NCBI GenBank assembly: GCA_020630975.1
Contig: JAHDID010000048.1
Location: 1 to 45,703, forward strand
Length of the DNA stretch: 45,703 nucleotides
Source: Verrucomicrobiota bacterium
GTDB taxonomy: Bacteria > Verrucomicrobiota > Verrucomicrobiia > Verrucomicrobiales > DEV007
Direction: 5' to 3'
The notes beneath the pieces are model-generated. The model was not told the origin of the DNA. It did not search any database and saw nothing but the letters and a program-made list of their open reading frames with translations. The position numbers and the translations under genes were made by a program. The stretch's first letter is position 1, and each line of letters opens with the position of its first letter. This document shows positions 1 through 9,311 of the stretch, piece by piece.

Positions 1-89
1 AAGTCAGGAGGAGTAGGTCTCTTAATTTCATGGCGGGGACTATGGGCCGGTCCCCTGCTGTGGGCAAATTAGATTTCCCAATCGGCTTA

Positions 90-938
90 TCACCCTTCTT
101 TTGCCGCCTCAGCCTCGCCTTCCTCCTTCTCCTCCACCTTTCTCGGCGGGTATTTCTCCGGATTGTGGAAGGCTAGCAGGTCGTAGACATTGCGCTTCTC
201 GGCCTCCAGTAGCGTGGCATCGCGCTGGTGAAATTTCTCTAGGATCTCGACCACCTTTGGCTGCTTCTGCATATTGTACCAGAGCGAGGAGCGGGCTAGC
301 TCCGGTAGCTCGACGTAGTAGGGCTGGTAGCCCTCAGGGATTTTGGCTCCCTCTGGGGCCAGAGGAGCATCCTCGTAGCGAAAGCCGTGGATGATGCGGC
401 GGATCGCTGACTCGGAGCCGGTGGCGTAAAAATAGCCCCAAAGCATGTTCATGGTCGGTGGCTCATTGAGCGTCAGCTCGAGGATCTTTGAGGGTCGCTC
501 AAAAGAACGCCACTGATCACCGAGCGCCTTTTTGATCAATTCATCGGCCTGCCCAGTCCTGGAGAAAACCAAGGCCGTGTGATAGACCACCATATCCTCT
601 GGAGTCAGCTCTGCATTCAGCTCCTCCGTCCACGGTAAGATCTGATCGCGATTCTGGCGCATGAGCTGACTCATGAAGCCAATGAGCGCTGGCTGAGCGA
701 CCTGATTTTTCAGCGTGCCATCCTCTGCCCACGCCTTCATCTGCGGGACGAATCGGTTCGGTGTGGGGTTCAGATAATACCCCTCCAGCCACTCAGCCCC
801 CAAATCGATAGCAGGCTCAGCGACCTCTGCCTCAGCTTCACCAGCCGCTGCCTCAGTAGCAGGCGGCTGATCCTGCTCGGCGATAGCCAGAGAGAGAAAA
901 ACGAACAACTGACAGGCGGAAATAAAGGTAGGTTTCAT
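90..938 (-). CDS. Secreted protein of unknown function
   Basis: This 282-residue protein starts with a short signal peptide (hydrophobic residues about 5-20, ending near AIA-EQ), so it is probably exported. An Ala/Glu-rich acidic linker (about 21-45) follows, then a mostly helical body with no motif I recognise, and a charged Glu/Lys/Ala tail (about 265-282). It is the last gene of a three-gene minus-strand unit, starting 24 nt after the stop of the DUF1553 gene, so co-transcription with the DUF1501 and DUF1553 genes is likely. Its function may be tied to those secreted proteins, but that rests only on position. I am confident it is a real gene and cannot assign a role. Confidence 0.75.
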   Translation of the reverse strand: MKPTFISACQLFVFLSLAIAEQDQPPATEAAAGEAEAEVAEPAIDLGAEWLEGYYLNPTPNRFVPQMKAWAEDGTLKNQVAQPALIGFMSQLMRQNRDQILPWTEELNAELTPEDMVVYHTALVFSRTGQADELIKKALGDQWRSFERPSKILELTLNEPPTMNMLWGYFYATGSESAIRRIIHGFRYEDAPLAPEGAKIPEGYQPYYVELPELARSSLWYNMQKQPKVVEILEKFHQRDATLLEAEKRNVYDLLAFHNPEKYPPRKVEEKEEGEAEAAKEG

Positions 939-962
939 GTGTCTGGTAGCATCAGACTAGCA

Positions 963-3900
963 TCAATTTCTCGACAACGCTTCATCCAAATTAATGATCA
1001 GCGACGCAACGGCGGCATAGGCTGCGGCCTCTGCCACAGGTAGCTCGGCATCGATAGCTTTGTCGCCACCGCCATTCAGATAGGCTTTGGCGCGCTCGGC
1101 GTCGGCGGAGAATTCGGCGTGGCGATCGCTGTACTCAGCAGCCAGGATGGCTAGCTCCTGCTCGCTGGCATGGCGGGAAGTGGCTAGGCGAAAGCCATAA
1201 TCAATGCGATCCTCAGCAGCAGCGCCGCCCTCCTTCATCATACGCTCGGCGAGGAATCTAGCCGCCTCGACGAACTGCGGGTCATTCAGCATGACGAATG
1301 CCTGTAGCGGTGTGTTGGTCGATTCGCGGCGGGTGCGGCATACCGTGCGGCCATCGGCACCGAGGATGCGCATATTCGCAGCGGGCACCTGGCGCTTCCA
1401 GAAGGTGTAGAGACTGCGGCGGTAGAGCTCCTCGCCTGTGCCTTGTTTGAAGCTAGCATTGCCAATGGCATTGCGCCCGAAAAGCACGGCTGGCTGGTAG
1501 GGATTCACCCCAGGGCCACCCATCTTGCGGTCGAGCAGCCCACTGATGGACAGCGCCTGATCGCGGAGAAACTCGGCCTGCAGCCGCCGCCGCACCCCGC
1601 GTGCCAGGTAGCGGTTCTCGGGATCGCTATCCTCCTGACTGACTCGGCGGCTCGACTGCTGGTAGGTCTGCGAGGTCACGATGCTGCGCAGCAGTCCCTT
1701 CACATCCCAGCCAGAGGCGATGAAGTCGGTGGCCAGCGCATCCAGCAGCTCGGGGTGGGTCGGGCGCTCGCCCTGCGATCCAAAATCCTCCGAGGTCTTC
1801 ACCAGCCCAGTGCCAAATAGCATCTGCCAGTAGCGATTGACGGCGACGCGAGCGGTCAGTGGATTCTGCTCATCGGTCAGCCACTGGGCCAGTCCCATAC
1901 GATTGGGTGGGTACTTTTCGGTATAGGCAAAGATGCTATTCAGCGCACGCGGCTGGACTTCCTCGCCACGCTTATCATACTCGCCGCGCTCGAGTAGATA
2001 GGTGGGGCGCATCTTGTCCATATCCTGCGCGATCATCGATATAGTCACCTGCTTCTCGATGCCTTCCTTTTCCTCCTGCAGCTTCGCCCGCTGCTGACGC
2101 TGCGACTCGTAGCCCTGCCAGATGGTCTGGTAGTAGGCCAGCATCGACTCTGGCTTTTTGATAAACTTAGCCTTCAGCGCCACGGCTGGATCGGCGCAGG
2201 TATCGATGGTGCAGGGAATGCCCTGGTAGCTGACTTTGAGCGTCTCCTTGTCCGTCAGAGTCAGCGGCTCTACTAGACCTGCGACGGCTGGCTTGTCGGG
2301 GCGCAGAGTGAGATCGCTCTCGGGCACTATGGCCACAGTCCTAGGGCGTCCATTGCCATGGATTTCTAGCTTCAGCTTGGCGATCGCACCGATACCATCG
2401 CCGGAAAACTGGATCGCAGAGATCGAGTCGGTGGTTTTGATATCGGTCGACTGCGGCTTGGAGTCATCCTCTGGCTCGGGTGCCTTTTCATTGATGGCGA
2501 ATGCCGAGCGAAACGGGGCATCGACCAGACTCCTCTCACCTACTGGCTGACGATCTGCCCCCAGTATCTCCACCCGAGCATGATCGAGCCGCTCGGGGCA
2601 GCAGTCGTCGCGATTGTAGATGACGATGTGGTCGATGCCATACTCAGCCCCCAGATCTAGCTCCCACCATGGGGTATCGCCACCACTGGTCGACGAGCAA
2701 GAGGCAAAGGTACCATCCTTGTTGCCATCGATGGCTCTTTGCGCTGTGTTTTTTCCGTAGTTACTCGATTGGGTCGCCTGGCCGCCAGCGGCGATATTTG
2801 CCCCCTGCGAGTAGACCTCTACCTCCGACATGGTGATAAAGCCTTTCTCCGCTAGCGAGACTCGGATATATCGCCCCACCGTCTGCGACTGCGGATACTC
2901 ACTAGCCGCCACTGTCTTCTCTACCTCGGCAGCCGTGTGCCTGCGCTGCCAATCCACCGGCCGCTCGAGAGTCGGTTTCCATTTCTCAAAATCGGCTAAC
3001 AACTCCGGCGGAGTCTGCTGCACCTGCTGCCCGATCTGCTCCAGCTCCTGACCGATCGCAGCCAGACGTGCCTCATTCTCTGGGGTATGCATTTTGATCA
3101 GCGGATCGGTCGCGCCCTTGGTATTGCCCCTACCGACGAGGCTATTGAAAAAGCCAGAAAACTCGAAGTATTCCTTCTGGCTCATCGGGTCGTATTTGTG
3201 ATCGTGGCACTGGGCACACTCCAGTGTCAGGCCGAGGAATGCCGTGGCCGTGGTGTTGGTGCGGTCGACGACATATTTGACCCGGTAGTCCTCATCGATG
3301 ATGCCGCCTTCATTCGAGGTCACATTATTCCGCAGAAATCCGGTGGCCAGCTTTTGGTCGACACTGGCATCGGGATACAGATCGCCCGCTACCTGCCAGG
3401 AGATAAAGTCGGAGTAGGGTAGGTTTTCATTGAAGGCACGGACCACCCAGTCGCGCCAGGGATAGACACTCCGGTGATGATCCTCGAATAGCCCATCGGT
3501 ATCGCCATAGCGGGCCACATCTAGCCACTCCAGGGCCATACGCTCGCCATAGGCCGTGGAGTCGAGCAGACGATCGACGGCTGCGCCATAGGCAGCTGGC
3601 GATGGATCGGCTAGGTAGGTATCGAGCTCGGCCAGAGTCGGTGGCAGCCCCGTCAGGTCGAAGCTGACCCGCCTGAGCAGATGGGCGGGATCGGCCTGTG
3701 GCGAGGAGTCCAGCCCCTGCTCTTCGAGCTTTTTCCCCACATAGTGATCGATCTTCTCGCGAGTGGTCTCCACCGCTACCCCTGGTGCCTGCGGCGTCAC
3801 GTAGGACCAGTGTTTTTCATACTTGGCACCCTGCTCGATCCACTTGCTGATCAGATCGATCTGCTCCTGAGTCATTGGGGTCTTCGATTTGGGCGGCGGC

Positions 3901-4190
3901 ATCAGCTCGTCGGGATCGTCGGTGATCATCCGGTAGACGACCTCGCTCATCTCCAGATCGCCGGGCACGATCGGCGTCGGGCCATTGCCGCCTAGCGGTG
4001 CTTTGGCCAGCTCCTCCACATCGAGCCGCAGGTCGGCCTTGCGCGAGCCCGAGTCGGGGCCATGGCAGCTGAAACACAGATCGCCCAGGATCGGGCGGAT
4101 ATCGCGATTGTAGGATATCTCTGGCTCGGCGGACACATAGACGCTGGCGAGACATGAGATAGACAAAGCAATGAGTGTTGTTCGGTTCAT
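963..4190 (-). CDS. PSCyt1/DUF1549/DUF1553 protein with discoidin-like insert
   Basis: This is a 1075-residue exported protein of the planctomycete/verrucomicrobial cytochrome-like family. A signal peptide (1-21) is followed by a PSCyt1 region with one haem-binding CxxCH (Cys39-His43). DUF1549 follows (about 145-350) and contains a second CxxCH near residue 323. An F5/8 type C (discoidin-like) segment lies at about 440-560, recognisable from the SEVEVYSQG start and the WWELDLG core. DUF1553 fills the C-terminal third (about 740-1010). The family is tied to polysaccharide use in PVC bacteria, but its reaction is not established; the discoidin-like insert suggests glycan binding. The gene lies 24 nt downstream of the DUF1501 gene. 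The family and likely export are clear; substrate is not. Confidence 0.93.
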   Translation of the reverse strand: MNRTTLIALSISCLASVYVSAEPEISYNRDIRPILGDLCFSCHGPDSGSRKADLRLDVEELAKAPLGGNGPTPIVPGDLEMSEVVYRMITDDPDELMPPPKSKTPMTQEQIDLISKWIEQGAKYEKHWSYVTPQAPGVAVETTREKIDHYVGKKLEEQGLDSSPQADPAHLLRRVSFDLTGLPPTLAELDTYLADPSPAAYGAAVDRLLDSTAYGERMALEWLDVARYGDTDGLFEDHHRSVYPWRDWVVRAFNENLPYSDFISWQVAGDLYPDASVDQKLATGFLRNNVTSNEGGIIDEDYRVKYVVDRTNTTATAFLGLTLECAQCHDHKYDPMSQKEYFEFSGFFNSLVGRGNTKGATDPLIKMHTPENEARLAAIGQELEQIGQQVQQTPPELLADFEKWKPTLERPVDWQRRHTAAEVEKTVAASEYPQSQTVGRYIRVSLAEKGFITMSEVEVYSQGANIAAGGQATQSSNYGKNTAQRAIDGNKDGTFASCSSTSGGDTPWWELDLGAEYGIDHIVIYNRDDCCPERLDHARVEILGADRQPVGERSLVDAPFRSAFAINEKAPEPEDDSKPQSTDIKTTDSISAIQFSGDGIGAIAKLKLEIHGNGRPRTVAIVPESDLTLRPDKPAVAGLVEPLTLTDKETLKVSYQGIPCTIDTCADPAVALKAKFIKKPESMLAYYQTIWQGYESQRQQRAKLQEEKEGIEKQVTISMIAQDMDKMRPTYLLERGEYDKRGEEVQPRALNSIFAYTEKYPPNRMGLAQWLTDEQNPLTARVAVNRYWQMLFGTGLVKTSEDFGSQGERPTHPELLDALATDFIASGWDVKGLLRSIVTSQTYQQSSRRVSQEDSDPENRYLARGVRRRLQAEFLRDQALSISGLLDRKMGGPGVNPYQPAVLFGRNAIGNASFKQGTGEELYRRSLYTFWKRQVPAANMRILGADGRTVCRTRRESTNTPLQAFVMLNDPQFVEAARFLAERMMKEGGAAAEDRIDYGFRLATSRHASEQELAILAAEYSDRHAEFSADAERAKAYLNGGGDKAIDAELPVAEAAAYAAVASLIINLDEALSRN

Positions 4191-4214
4191 TTGCAGTCTT
4201 TTGGGCTAAATGAT

Positions 4215-5714
4215 TTACGCGAGGATCGGCTTCACCACGTGACCATGCACATCGGTCAGGCGGAATCTCCGCCCCTGGTAGCGGAAGGTCAGCCGCTCGT
4301 GATCAATACCCATCAGGTGCATGACCGTCGCCTGAAAGTCGTGCACATGGACGGGATCTTTCGCCACATTGTAGCCGACCTCGTCGGTCTCGCCGTAGGT
4401 CATGCCGGGGCGCACACCGCCACCAGCCATCCAGTAGGTGAAACAACGGGGATGATGATCGCGGCCATTGGCAGCCTCCATCAGCTTGCCCTGGGAGTAG
4501 GTGGTGCGGCCGAATTCGCCACCCCAGATCACCAGCGTATCGTCTAGCATACCGCGCTGCTTCAGGTCTTTCACCAGAGCGGCGCAGGCCTGGTCGACAT
4601 CTTTGCACTGCTTGGGCAGAGCGCCCATCAGCCCTCCGTGCTGATCCCAGCCACGGTGGTAGAGCTGGACAAACCTGACACCCCTCTCGGCCAGCCTACG
4701 GGCCAGCAGCGCATTGGCGGCGAACTTACCCGGCGTCTGGCACTCGGGGCCATACATATCTAGGATCGACTGCGGCTCGGTGCTGATATCGGTCGCCTCG
4801 GGCACCGACATCTGCATGCGGTAGCTCATCTCATACTGAGCGATACGGGTCGCGATCTCGGGATCACCAAAGGTATCCAACTGCATGCGATTCAGCTGCT
4901 CCATGCGATTGATCATGCGGCGGCGTGCCTCGGTCGATTCGCCGGGCTGACTATTCAGATACAGCACCGGAGTCGGCCCTCCGCGGAACTGCACCCCCTG
5001 GTGGATACTCGGCAGAAAGCCGCTGCTCCACAGCTTGGAGTAGACCGGTTGCGATCCCGGCCGCCCAGTGCCATTCGAGATCAGCACGCAGAAGGTCGGC
5101 AGATTGCTATTCTCCGTGCCCAGCCCGTAGCTCATCCACGAGCCCATACTCGGTCGGCCTGGCTGCTGATGACCGGTCTGAAAAAACGTCACCCCAGGGT
5201 CGTGGTTGATCGCCTCGGTGTTCATCGACTTGATGAAACACAGGTCATCGACCACCTGCGAGGTATACGGTAGCAGCTCGCTCACCCAGGCTCGACTCTC
5301 ACCATATTGATCGAAGCTCCACTTCGACCGAGCGATGGGGAAAGACGACTGCCCAGCGGTCATGCCCGTCAGCCGCTGTTTCTTCTCGATGAATCCCTCC
5401 TCGCTCCACTTGTCCTTGTCCTCGTCGTAGGTTTTGAATAGCTCCTGGCCATGCAGATCTGCCAGCCGCGGCTTGTAGTCGAACATATCCTGCTGCGATG
5501 GCGCACCATTCATAAACAGAAAGATCACCCGCTTCGCCTTTGGCGCGATGTGATGCGTCTGATCCGCGATCTGCGCCGCAAACGCCTCCGGTGCCAGCAG
5601 CGAACTGAGCGCCAGAGAGCCGACACCAGTCGAGCCTCGCCGCAGAAGTTGGCGCCGAGTGATGAGGTGCTTCAGGGCATCGGTGGCTTCATCTCGGATC
5701 ATAGCTGCTAGCAT
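4215..5714 (-). CDS. DUF1501 protein with Tat signal
   Basis: This is a 499-residue DUF1501 protein, a family related to alkaline-phosphatase/sulfatase folds and usually paired with DUF1553 proteins. The N-terminus carries a twin-arginine signal (TRRQLLRRGS followed by a hydrophobic stretch ending near AFA-AQ), which predicts export of the folded protein. Internal family landmarks include FLFMNGAPSQQDMFD, GRPSMGSWMSYGLG, and a C-terminal GEFGRT and RDHHP. The chosen ATG has a good ribosome binding site, GGAGGT, 11 nt upstream (5726-5731, minus strand). It is the first gene of the unit, ahead of DUF1553; I recall the reverse order as more common. Enzymatic activity is not established for the family. 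Confidence 0.93.
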   Translation of the reverse strand: MLAAMIRDEATDALKHLITRRQLLRRGSTGVGSLALSSLLAPEAFAAQIADQTHHIAPKAKRVIFLFMNGAPSQQDMFDYKPRLADLHGQELFKTYDEDKDKWSEEGFIEKKQRLTGMTAGQSSFPIARSKWSFDQYGESRAWVSELLPYTSQVVDDLCFIKSMNTEAINHDPGVTFFQTGHQQPGRPSMGSWMSYGLGTENSNLPTFCVLISNGTGRPGSQPVYSKLWSSGFLPSIHQGVQFRGGPTPVLYLNSQPGESTEARRRMINRMEQLNRMQLDTFGDPEIATRIAQYEMSYRMQMSVPEATDISTEPQSILDMYGPECQTPGKFAANALLARRLAERGVRFVQLYHRGWDQHGGLMGALPKQCKDVDQACAALVKDLKQRGMLDDTLVIWGGEFGRTTYSQGKLMEAANGRDHHPRCFTYWMAGGGVRPGMTYGETDEVGYNVAKDPVHVHDFQATVMHLMGIDHERLTFRYQGRRFRLTDVHGHVVKPILA

Positions 5715-5782
5715 AAAATGAGATGACCTCCAGCTAAACTAAACAAGTCTAACGACAACGCGGACCAAATCCCTCGCTAAGC

Positions 5783-5810
5783 TTGGCCCTGGCTGAGATG
5801 GCGTTATAGT
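5783..5810 (+). promoter_or_regulatory. Candidate promoter for rpsN
   Basis: TTGGCC (5783-5788) and TATAGT (5805-5810), separated by 16 nt, resemble a sigma-70 type promoter about 80 nt ahead of rpsN. A 10-bp palindrome TTCGATCGAA (5836-5845) inside an A/T-rich leader lies between it and the gene. There is no clear Shine-Dalgarno before the rpsN ATG. This is pattern matching only. Confidence 0.3.
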
Positions 5811-5889
5811 AACGACCGTCTGAAAGAATAAAATTTTCGATCGAATTTTTTCTTGAAAAAGTTTAAAAAAAAGACATCTTCACCGCCCT

Positions 5890-6159
5890 ATGGCAAGAAA
5901 AGCATGGATCGAGCGCAACAAGCGCAAGCAGAGAACCGTCAATAAGTACGCAAACCTGCGTAAGAAGTTGAAGGCGGAGAAGAACTACGAGGCACTGACT
6001 CTGCTTCCTCGCGATGCTAGCCCTACCCGCGTGGTCAATCGCTGCGAGGTCACTGGTCGTCGTCGTGGCTACATCCGTCGCTTCCGCATGTCACGTATTG
6101 CCTTCCGCGAGCTAGCCTCACAGGGCATGCTGCCAGGTGTGACCAAGTCGAGCTGGTAG
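5890..6159 (+). CDS. rpsN: 30S ribosomal protein S14
   Basis: This 89-residue basic protein is ribosomal protein S14 of the small subunit head. It begins [10 protein letters not shown] and ends with the conserved [18 protein letters not shown] region and a KSSW tail, at the usual length for the longer form. It lacks the paired CxxC motifs of the zinc-binding short form, so it is the zinc-independent type; its single Cys is in the [12 protein letters not shown] segment. It stands alone, outside the S10/spc ribosomal operon, with its own leader and a strong terminator, so it is probably a single-gene transcript. Confidence 0.98.
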   Translation: MARKAWIERNKRKQRTVNKYANLRKKLKAEKNYEALTLLPRDASPTRVVNRCEVTGRRRGYIRRFRMSRIAFRELASQGMLPGVTKSSW

Positions 6160-6194
6160 CAACCGCTTCGATTGCCAAATCATCAATTTTTCGG

Positions 6195-6225
6195 CAGGCG
6201 CGTTTTACGCGCCTGTTTGCATTTA
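6195..6225 (+). terminator. Rho-independent terminator after rpsN
   Basis: An 8-bp GC-rich stem, CAGGCGCG (6195-6202) with CGCGCCTG (6208-6215), closes a TTTTA loop and is followed by a T-rich tail beginning TTTGCATTT. It lies 35 nt after the rpsN stop and separates rpsN from the FmdB-type gene. Confidence 0.85.
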
Positions 6226-6249
6226 TAGTCTAGGCGGGCATACTGGCGT

Positions 6250-6504
6250 GTGCCTATCTACGAATACATCGCCGAAGACCTAGACGACGCCTGCCCTAGC
6301 TGCAGGCGCGGCTTCGAGATCCGCCGCCCCGTCACGCGGCCACCACTGGAGACCTGCCCCGTGTGCAAACGCCCGGTGAAAAAGAAGATCTCATCCGGAG
6401 TCAGTTCCCCAGAGATCACCAAACCTCTCTCTGTGAGCGATGCCAAAAGCGCCGGGTTCACCGTGCTGGAGAAGCGCGACGAAGGGACCTACGAGAAGCT
6501 TTAA
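6250..6504 (+). CDS. FmdB-family zinc ribbon protein
   Basis: This 84-residue protein starts with the MPIYEY sequence typical of the FmdB/CxxC_CXXC_SSSS family and carries two zinc-ribbon knuckles, CPSC and CPVC, followed by the family's KKKISSGVSSPE segment. It uses a GTG start: no ATG gives the conserved N-terminus, and the GTG places PIYEY directly after the initiator. The family is thought to be regulatory or metal-binding and its role here is unknown. It lies about 90 nt after rpsN, beyond the terminator. Confidence 0.9.
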   Translation: MPIYEYIAEDLDDACPSCRRGFEIRRPVTRPPLETCPVCKRPVKKKISSGVSSPEITKPLSVSDAKSAGFTVLEKRDEGTYEKL

Positions 6505-6650
6505 GAGCTGGGAAGCATGAACAAAGGCCTTTGCGTCGGTTTAGCCAGTTTAACAAAAGGCAGCCAAGAGTCGAAAAATGAAGCCAACCAATGGCAGTGG
6601 CGAGTCCCGGAACCGTAAGAATCCCTTTTGACTGGGATGAAGCTAAACGC

Positions 6651-7331
6651 ATGGAACTTCTGCACAAAAACAGACTTCAGGGGAGGAGACTTGCCTTCCA
6701 TATCTTAATTTTCCCGATCCTGCTGTTCTGTCACGGAGAGGCCAAAGACCTAGCCGTCGACCTCGATACCTCTGAGGTCCCAGGACTGGCCAGCTGGGGG
6801 CTCGAAGGCAAACAACTGATGGAGGAGTGGTATCCGAGGATCGCGAACTTGCTGTCATCGCCTGCCGATCCACCTGCCCATCCGACAGTCCAGCTGAAGC
6901 TAAAAAAAGCCGACAAAGGCGTAGGAGCCACCTCTGGCACCAGAATCACCATCGCATCCAGTTGGATCGAGAAGCGCCCCGACGATTTTGGCTTACTCAT
7001 CCACGAGCTCACTCATGTGATCCAGATGTACCCGAGGAAAGAGCCCGAATGGGTCACCGAAGGCATCGCCGACTACATTCGCTGGGCGATCTACGAGGGC
7101 AAATCTCAGCACGAATTCCCTGCTCCAGACGACGCCAAAGGCTACCTGAGAGGCTACCAGCCCACAGCCGGATTCTTCCTTTGGCTGGAGACCCATCGCG
7201 CACCAGGCATCGTCCGCCGGCTGAATACAGCTATGAAGCGCGCCACATACTCAGCTGAGATTTTCCAGACACACGCTGGCGACGACCTAGACAGCCTCTG
7301 GGCAGACTATCTGGCATTTCGCAAAGGCTAG
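6651..7331 (+). CDS. Secreted basic-secretory-protein-type metalloprotease
   Basis: The protein resembles the basic secretory protein family, putative zinc peptidases first known from plants. It has the zinc motif HELTH, followed by a downstream WVTEGIADYIRW segment that matches the family's third-ligand region, and a C-terminal LWADYLAFRKG. I chose ATG 6651 because it puts a hydrophobic signal stretch (FHILIFPILLF) within the first 30 residues. An upstream in-frame ATG at 6591 would add 20 polar residues before the signal. Neither start has a strong ribosome binding site. The protein is probably exported and may degrade protein or cell-wall-associated material. Confidence 0.8.
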   Translation: MELLHKNRLQGRRLAFHILIFPILLFCHGEAKDLAVDLDTSEVPGLASWGLEGKQLMEEWYPRIANLLSSPADPPAHPTVQLKLKKADKGVGATSGTRITIASSWIEKRPDDFGLLIHELTHVIQMYPRKEPEWVTEGIADYIRWAIYEGKSQHEFPAPDDAKGYLRGYQPTAGFFLWLETHRAPGIVRRLNTAMKRATYSAEIFQTHAGDDLDSLWADYLAFRKG

Positions 7332-7471
7332 GCCACTAGTACCCTAACAGACCAGCCACCTCTCACGTACTTTGATAATGGAGCGCTGCCGCAATTCGTA
7401 ACTGGTCTTCTGTCACAATTTCTGGCAATATCTTCAATCAACACAACACGGATAACCCGGTTGAACTTCTC

Positions 7472-8656
7472 ATGAAAACTCGATTCCTAACCCTTATCGC
7501 TCTATCACTCAGTCTTTTCTGCCACGCTCAGACTGACAGGATCGCTGCATCTCCAGATGGCGATGTCTCTCTGAAGCTCGAAATCGAACGAGCTATCGAC
7601 AAAGGGGTGAAGTACCTCAAATCTCAACAAGACGCTGAATCCGGCTCTTGGTCCGAGCCCAAAATTCCAGCTTTCTCAGCACTAGCGCTATCCGCCATGC
7701 TCGGCGATCCCTCGCGCGACCTCGAAGCCCCTCTTGATCCTGAGATTGAGAAAGGTCTCGATTTCCTCCTCGCCAATCAAAAACCAGATGGCGGCATCTA
7801 CGGCAAAGGGCTGGCCACCTACAACACATCTTTAGCCATCATGGCGCTGACTCAGGCAGGTCAAAAAGAGCACTACCCCGTGATCGCTAAAGCTCGCCGA
7901 CTACTCATCAATCAGCAGCAGGACTTTGATCGCCGTGGTCAGGTCGACAATCTATTCGATGGCGGCGTCGGCTATGGCGGCTCCTACGCTCACTCCGACC
8001 TGTCGAACACTCACATGGCACTCGGTGCGCTTTACTACTCCAAGCAGCTACTGGCTGATACCGAGTTCGCCGAAAACGATTTCGATCTCGACTGGGATGC
8101 CGCTATCGAGTTCGTCAGTCTCTGCCAAAACTCTGATGCCTCTGCCGAGCGCATGGGCGAGGGCTTCGGTGTGCGCGAGGAGGACAAAGGTGGCTTCGTC
8201 TACTTTCCCGGCAGCACCAAGTCAGACACCATCCAACTGACAGAAAAAGAGGGCGAGCGAGTCGCACTACGTAGCTACGGCTCGATCTCGTATGCCGGGA
8301 TACTCGCCTTCATCTATGCTGAGATGGACCAAGACGATCCCAGACTGCAGACCGCTCTCGAGTGGATCCAGGCCAACTACACCCTGGAAGAAAATCCCGG
8401 TATGGATGCCCAGGGCCTTTACTACTACTACCACACCATGTCCAAAGCCCTCAGCATCGCCAAGATCAACAAGCTCGAGACGGCAGACGGCAAATCCATC
8501 GACTGGCGTCAGCAGCTAGCACTCAAGGTAATGTCCACCCAATCCCCAGACGGCTCCTGGACCAATGCCCAGTCCAACCGCTGGCTCGAGGACGATCCGA
8601 TCCTAGTGACTGCCTACTCGATGATTGCGCTTGGTCATATCTATCGTGGACTTTAG
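7472..8656 (+). CDS. Secreted prenyltransferase/squalene-cyclase-repeat protein
   Basis: This 394-residue protein has a signal peptide (1-19, ending CHA-Q) and several alpha/alpha-barrel repeats of the prenyltransferase/squalene oxidase type. They are recognisable as KGVKYLKSQQ..GSW, KGLDFLLANQKPDGGIYG, DGGVGYGG and SPDGSWTN, each followed by a small-residue helix. True squalene cyclases are larger (over 600 residues) and carry a DxDD motif, which I do not see. It is therefore probably a non-catalytic or differently acting extracytoplasmic relative; such proteins are common in PVC genomes and have no known function. The next gene starts 10 nt after its stop, implying one transcript. Confidence 0.88.
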   Translation: MKTRFLTLIALSLSLFCHAQTDRIAASPDGDVSLKLEIERAIDKGVKYLKSQQDAESGSWSEPKIPAFSALALSAMLGDPSRDLEAPLDPEIEKGLDFLLANQKPDGGIYGKGLATYNTSLAIMALTQAGQKEHYPVIAKARRLLINQQQDFDRRGQVDNLFDGGVGYGGSYAHSDLSNTHMALGALYYSKQLLADTEFAENDFDLDWDAAIEFVSLCQNSDASAERMGEGFGVREEDKGGFVYFPGSTKSDTIQLTEKEGERVALRSYGSISYAGILAFIYAEMDQDDPRLQTALEWIQANYTLEENPGMDAQGLYYYYHTMSKALSIAKINKLETADGKSIDWRQQLALKVMSTQSPDGSWTNAQSNRWLEDDPILVTAYSMIALGHIYRGL

Positions 8657-8666
8657 AGTGATCGGT

Positions 8667-9197
8667 ATGAAGCGAATTTCCGCTTACTTCTTGGGCGTGC
8701 TATGCATAGCAGCGGCATCTGGCTTCTCACAGGACACGCTACCCAATCAATTTGAGCTGCTAAAAGAAAACTACGAAAGGGCGATAGAAAGAGCGAACCG
8801 CCCTATCACTTCCAAATACGTCCAAGAACTCAAAGCCATGAAGGCTCGCATGGTTCAGGCAGGCAATCTGCAGCTTGCCAACCAAATTGATAAAGAGCTG
8901 ACTCAACTGGGAGCTGTCCCAAAGACACTAGCAGAGCACCTCAAAGCCAACACTTGGAACTACCCCATCGACGGCAAGATCACCAAAGTGATTTTCAATG
9001 AAAACGGTACAGCTCAGTTTTCTGGTTACCGAAACTACACGACCAAATGGCAACTCAAAGACCACAAGACTGTTTCCATTACCTTTGCCGATAAAAGAAC
9101 CGCCCACTTCACATTCGACGACTTTAGCAACCTCCAGTCAGAAACCAAACTCAAAGGCTCTGGCATGCGCTATTTGAAAGTGTATCGAGGTCAATAG
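8667..9197 (+). CDS. Small secreted protein, operon partner
   Basis: The ATG at 8667 gives a 176-residue protein with an immediate signal peptide (hydrophobic 5-18, ending GFS-Q). An ATG at 8625 also fits but overlaps the upstream gene and places a polar extension before the signal, so I reject it. The N-terminal half is a charged helical region containing the phrase YVQELKAMKARMVQAGNLQLANQIDKEL. The C-terminal half (about 95-176) looks like a small beta domain. I recall similar N-terminal helices in many verrucomicrobial secreted proteins of unknown role. It lies 10 nt behind the cyclase-repeat gene and is probably co-transcribed. Confidence 0.78.
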   Translation: MKRISAYFLGVLCIAAASGFSQDTLPNQFELLKENYERAIERANRPITSKYVQELKAMKARMVQAGNLQLANQIDKELTQLGAVPKTLAEHLKANTWNYPIDGKITKVIFNENGTAQFSGYRNYTTKWQLKDHKTVSITFADKRTAHFTFDDFSNLQSETKLKGSGMRYLKVYRGQ

Positions 9198-9311
9198 AAG
9201 CCTTCAAACAACCACCCTTCAATACAGAAGCTCTGGATGTTTCATGCTTCACTCACCATAAAAGCGCTCCTATGATCCTTGAAAACCAACCTAATCTAGC
9301 TAAGTTGACCA

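Noticed and set aside
7472-8656. Functional squalene/hopene cyclase
   Set aside because: Too short, exported, and without the DxDD motif; only the repeat fold is shared.
8625-8666. Longer start for the small secreted protein
   Set aside because: It overlaps the upstream gene and pushes the signal peptide inward; the ATG at 8667 fits export.
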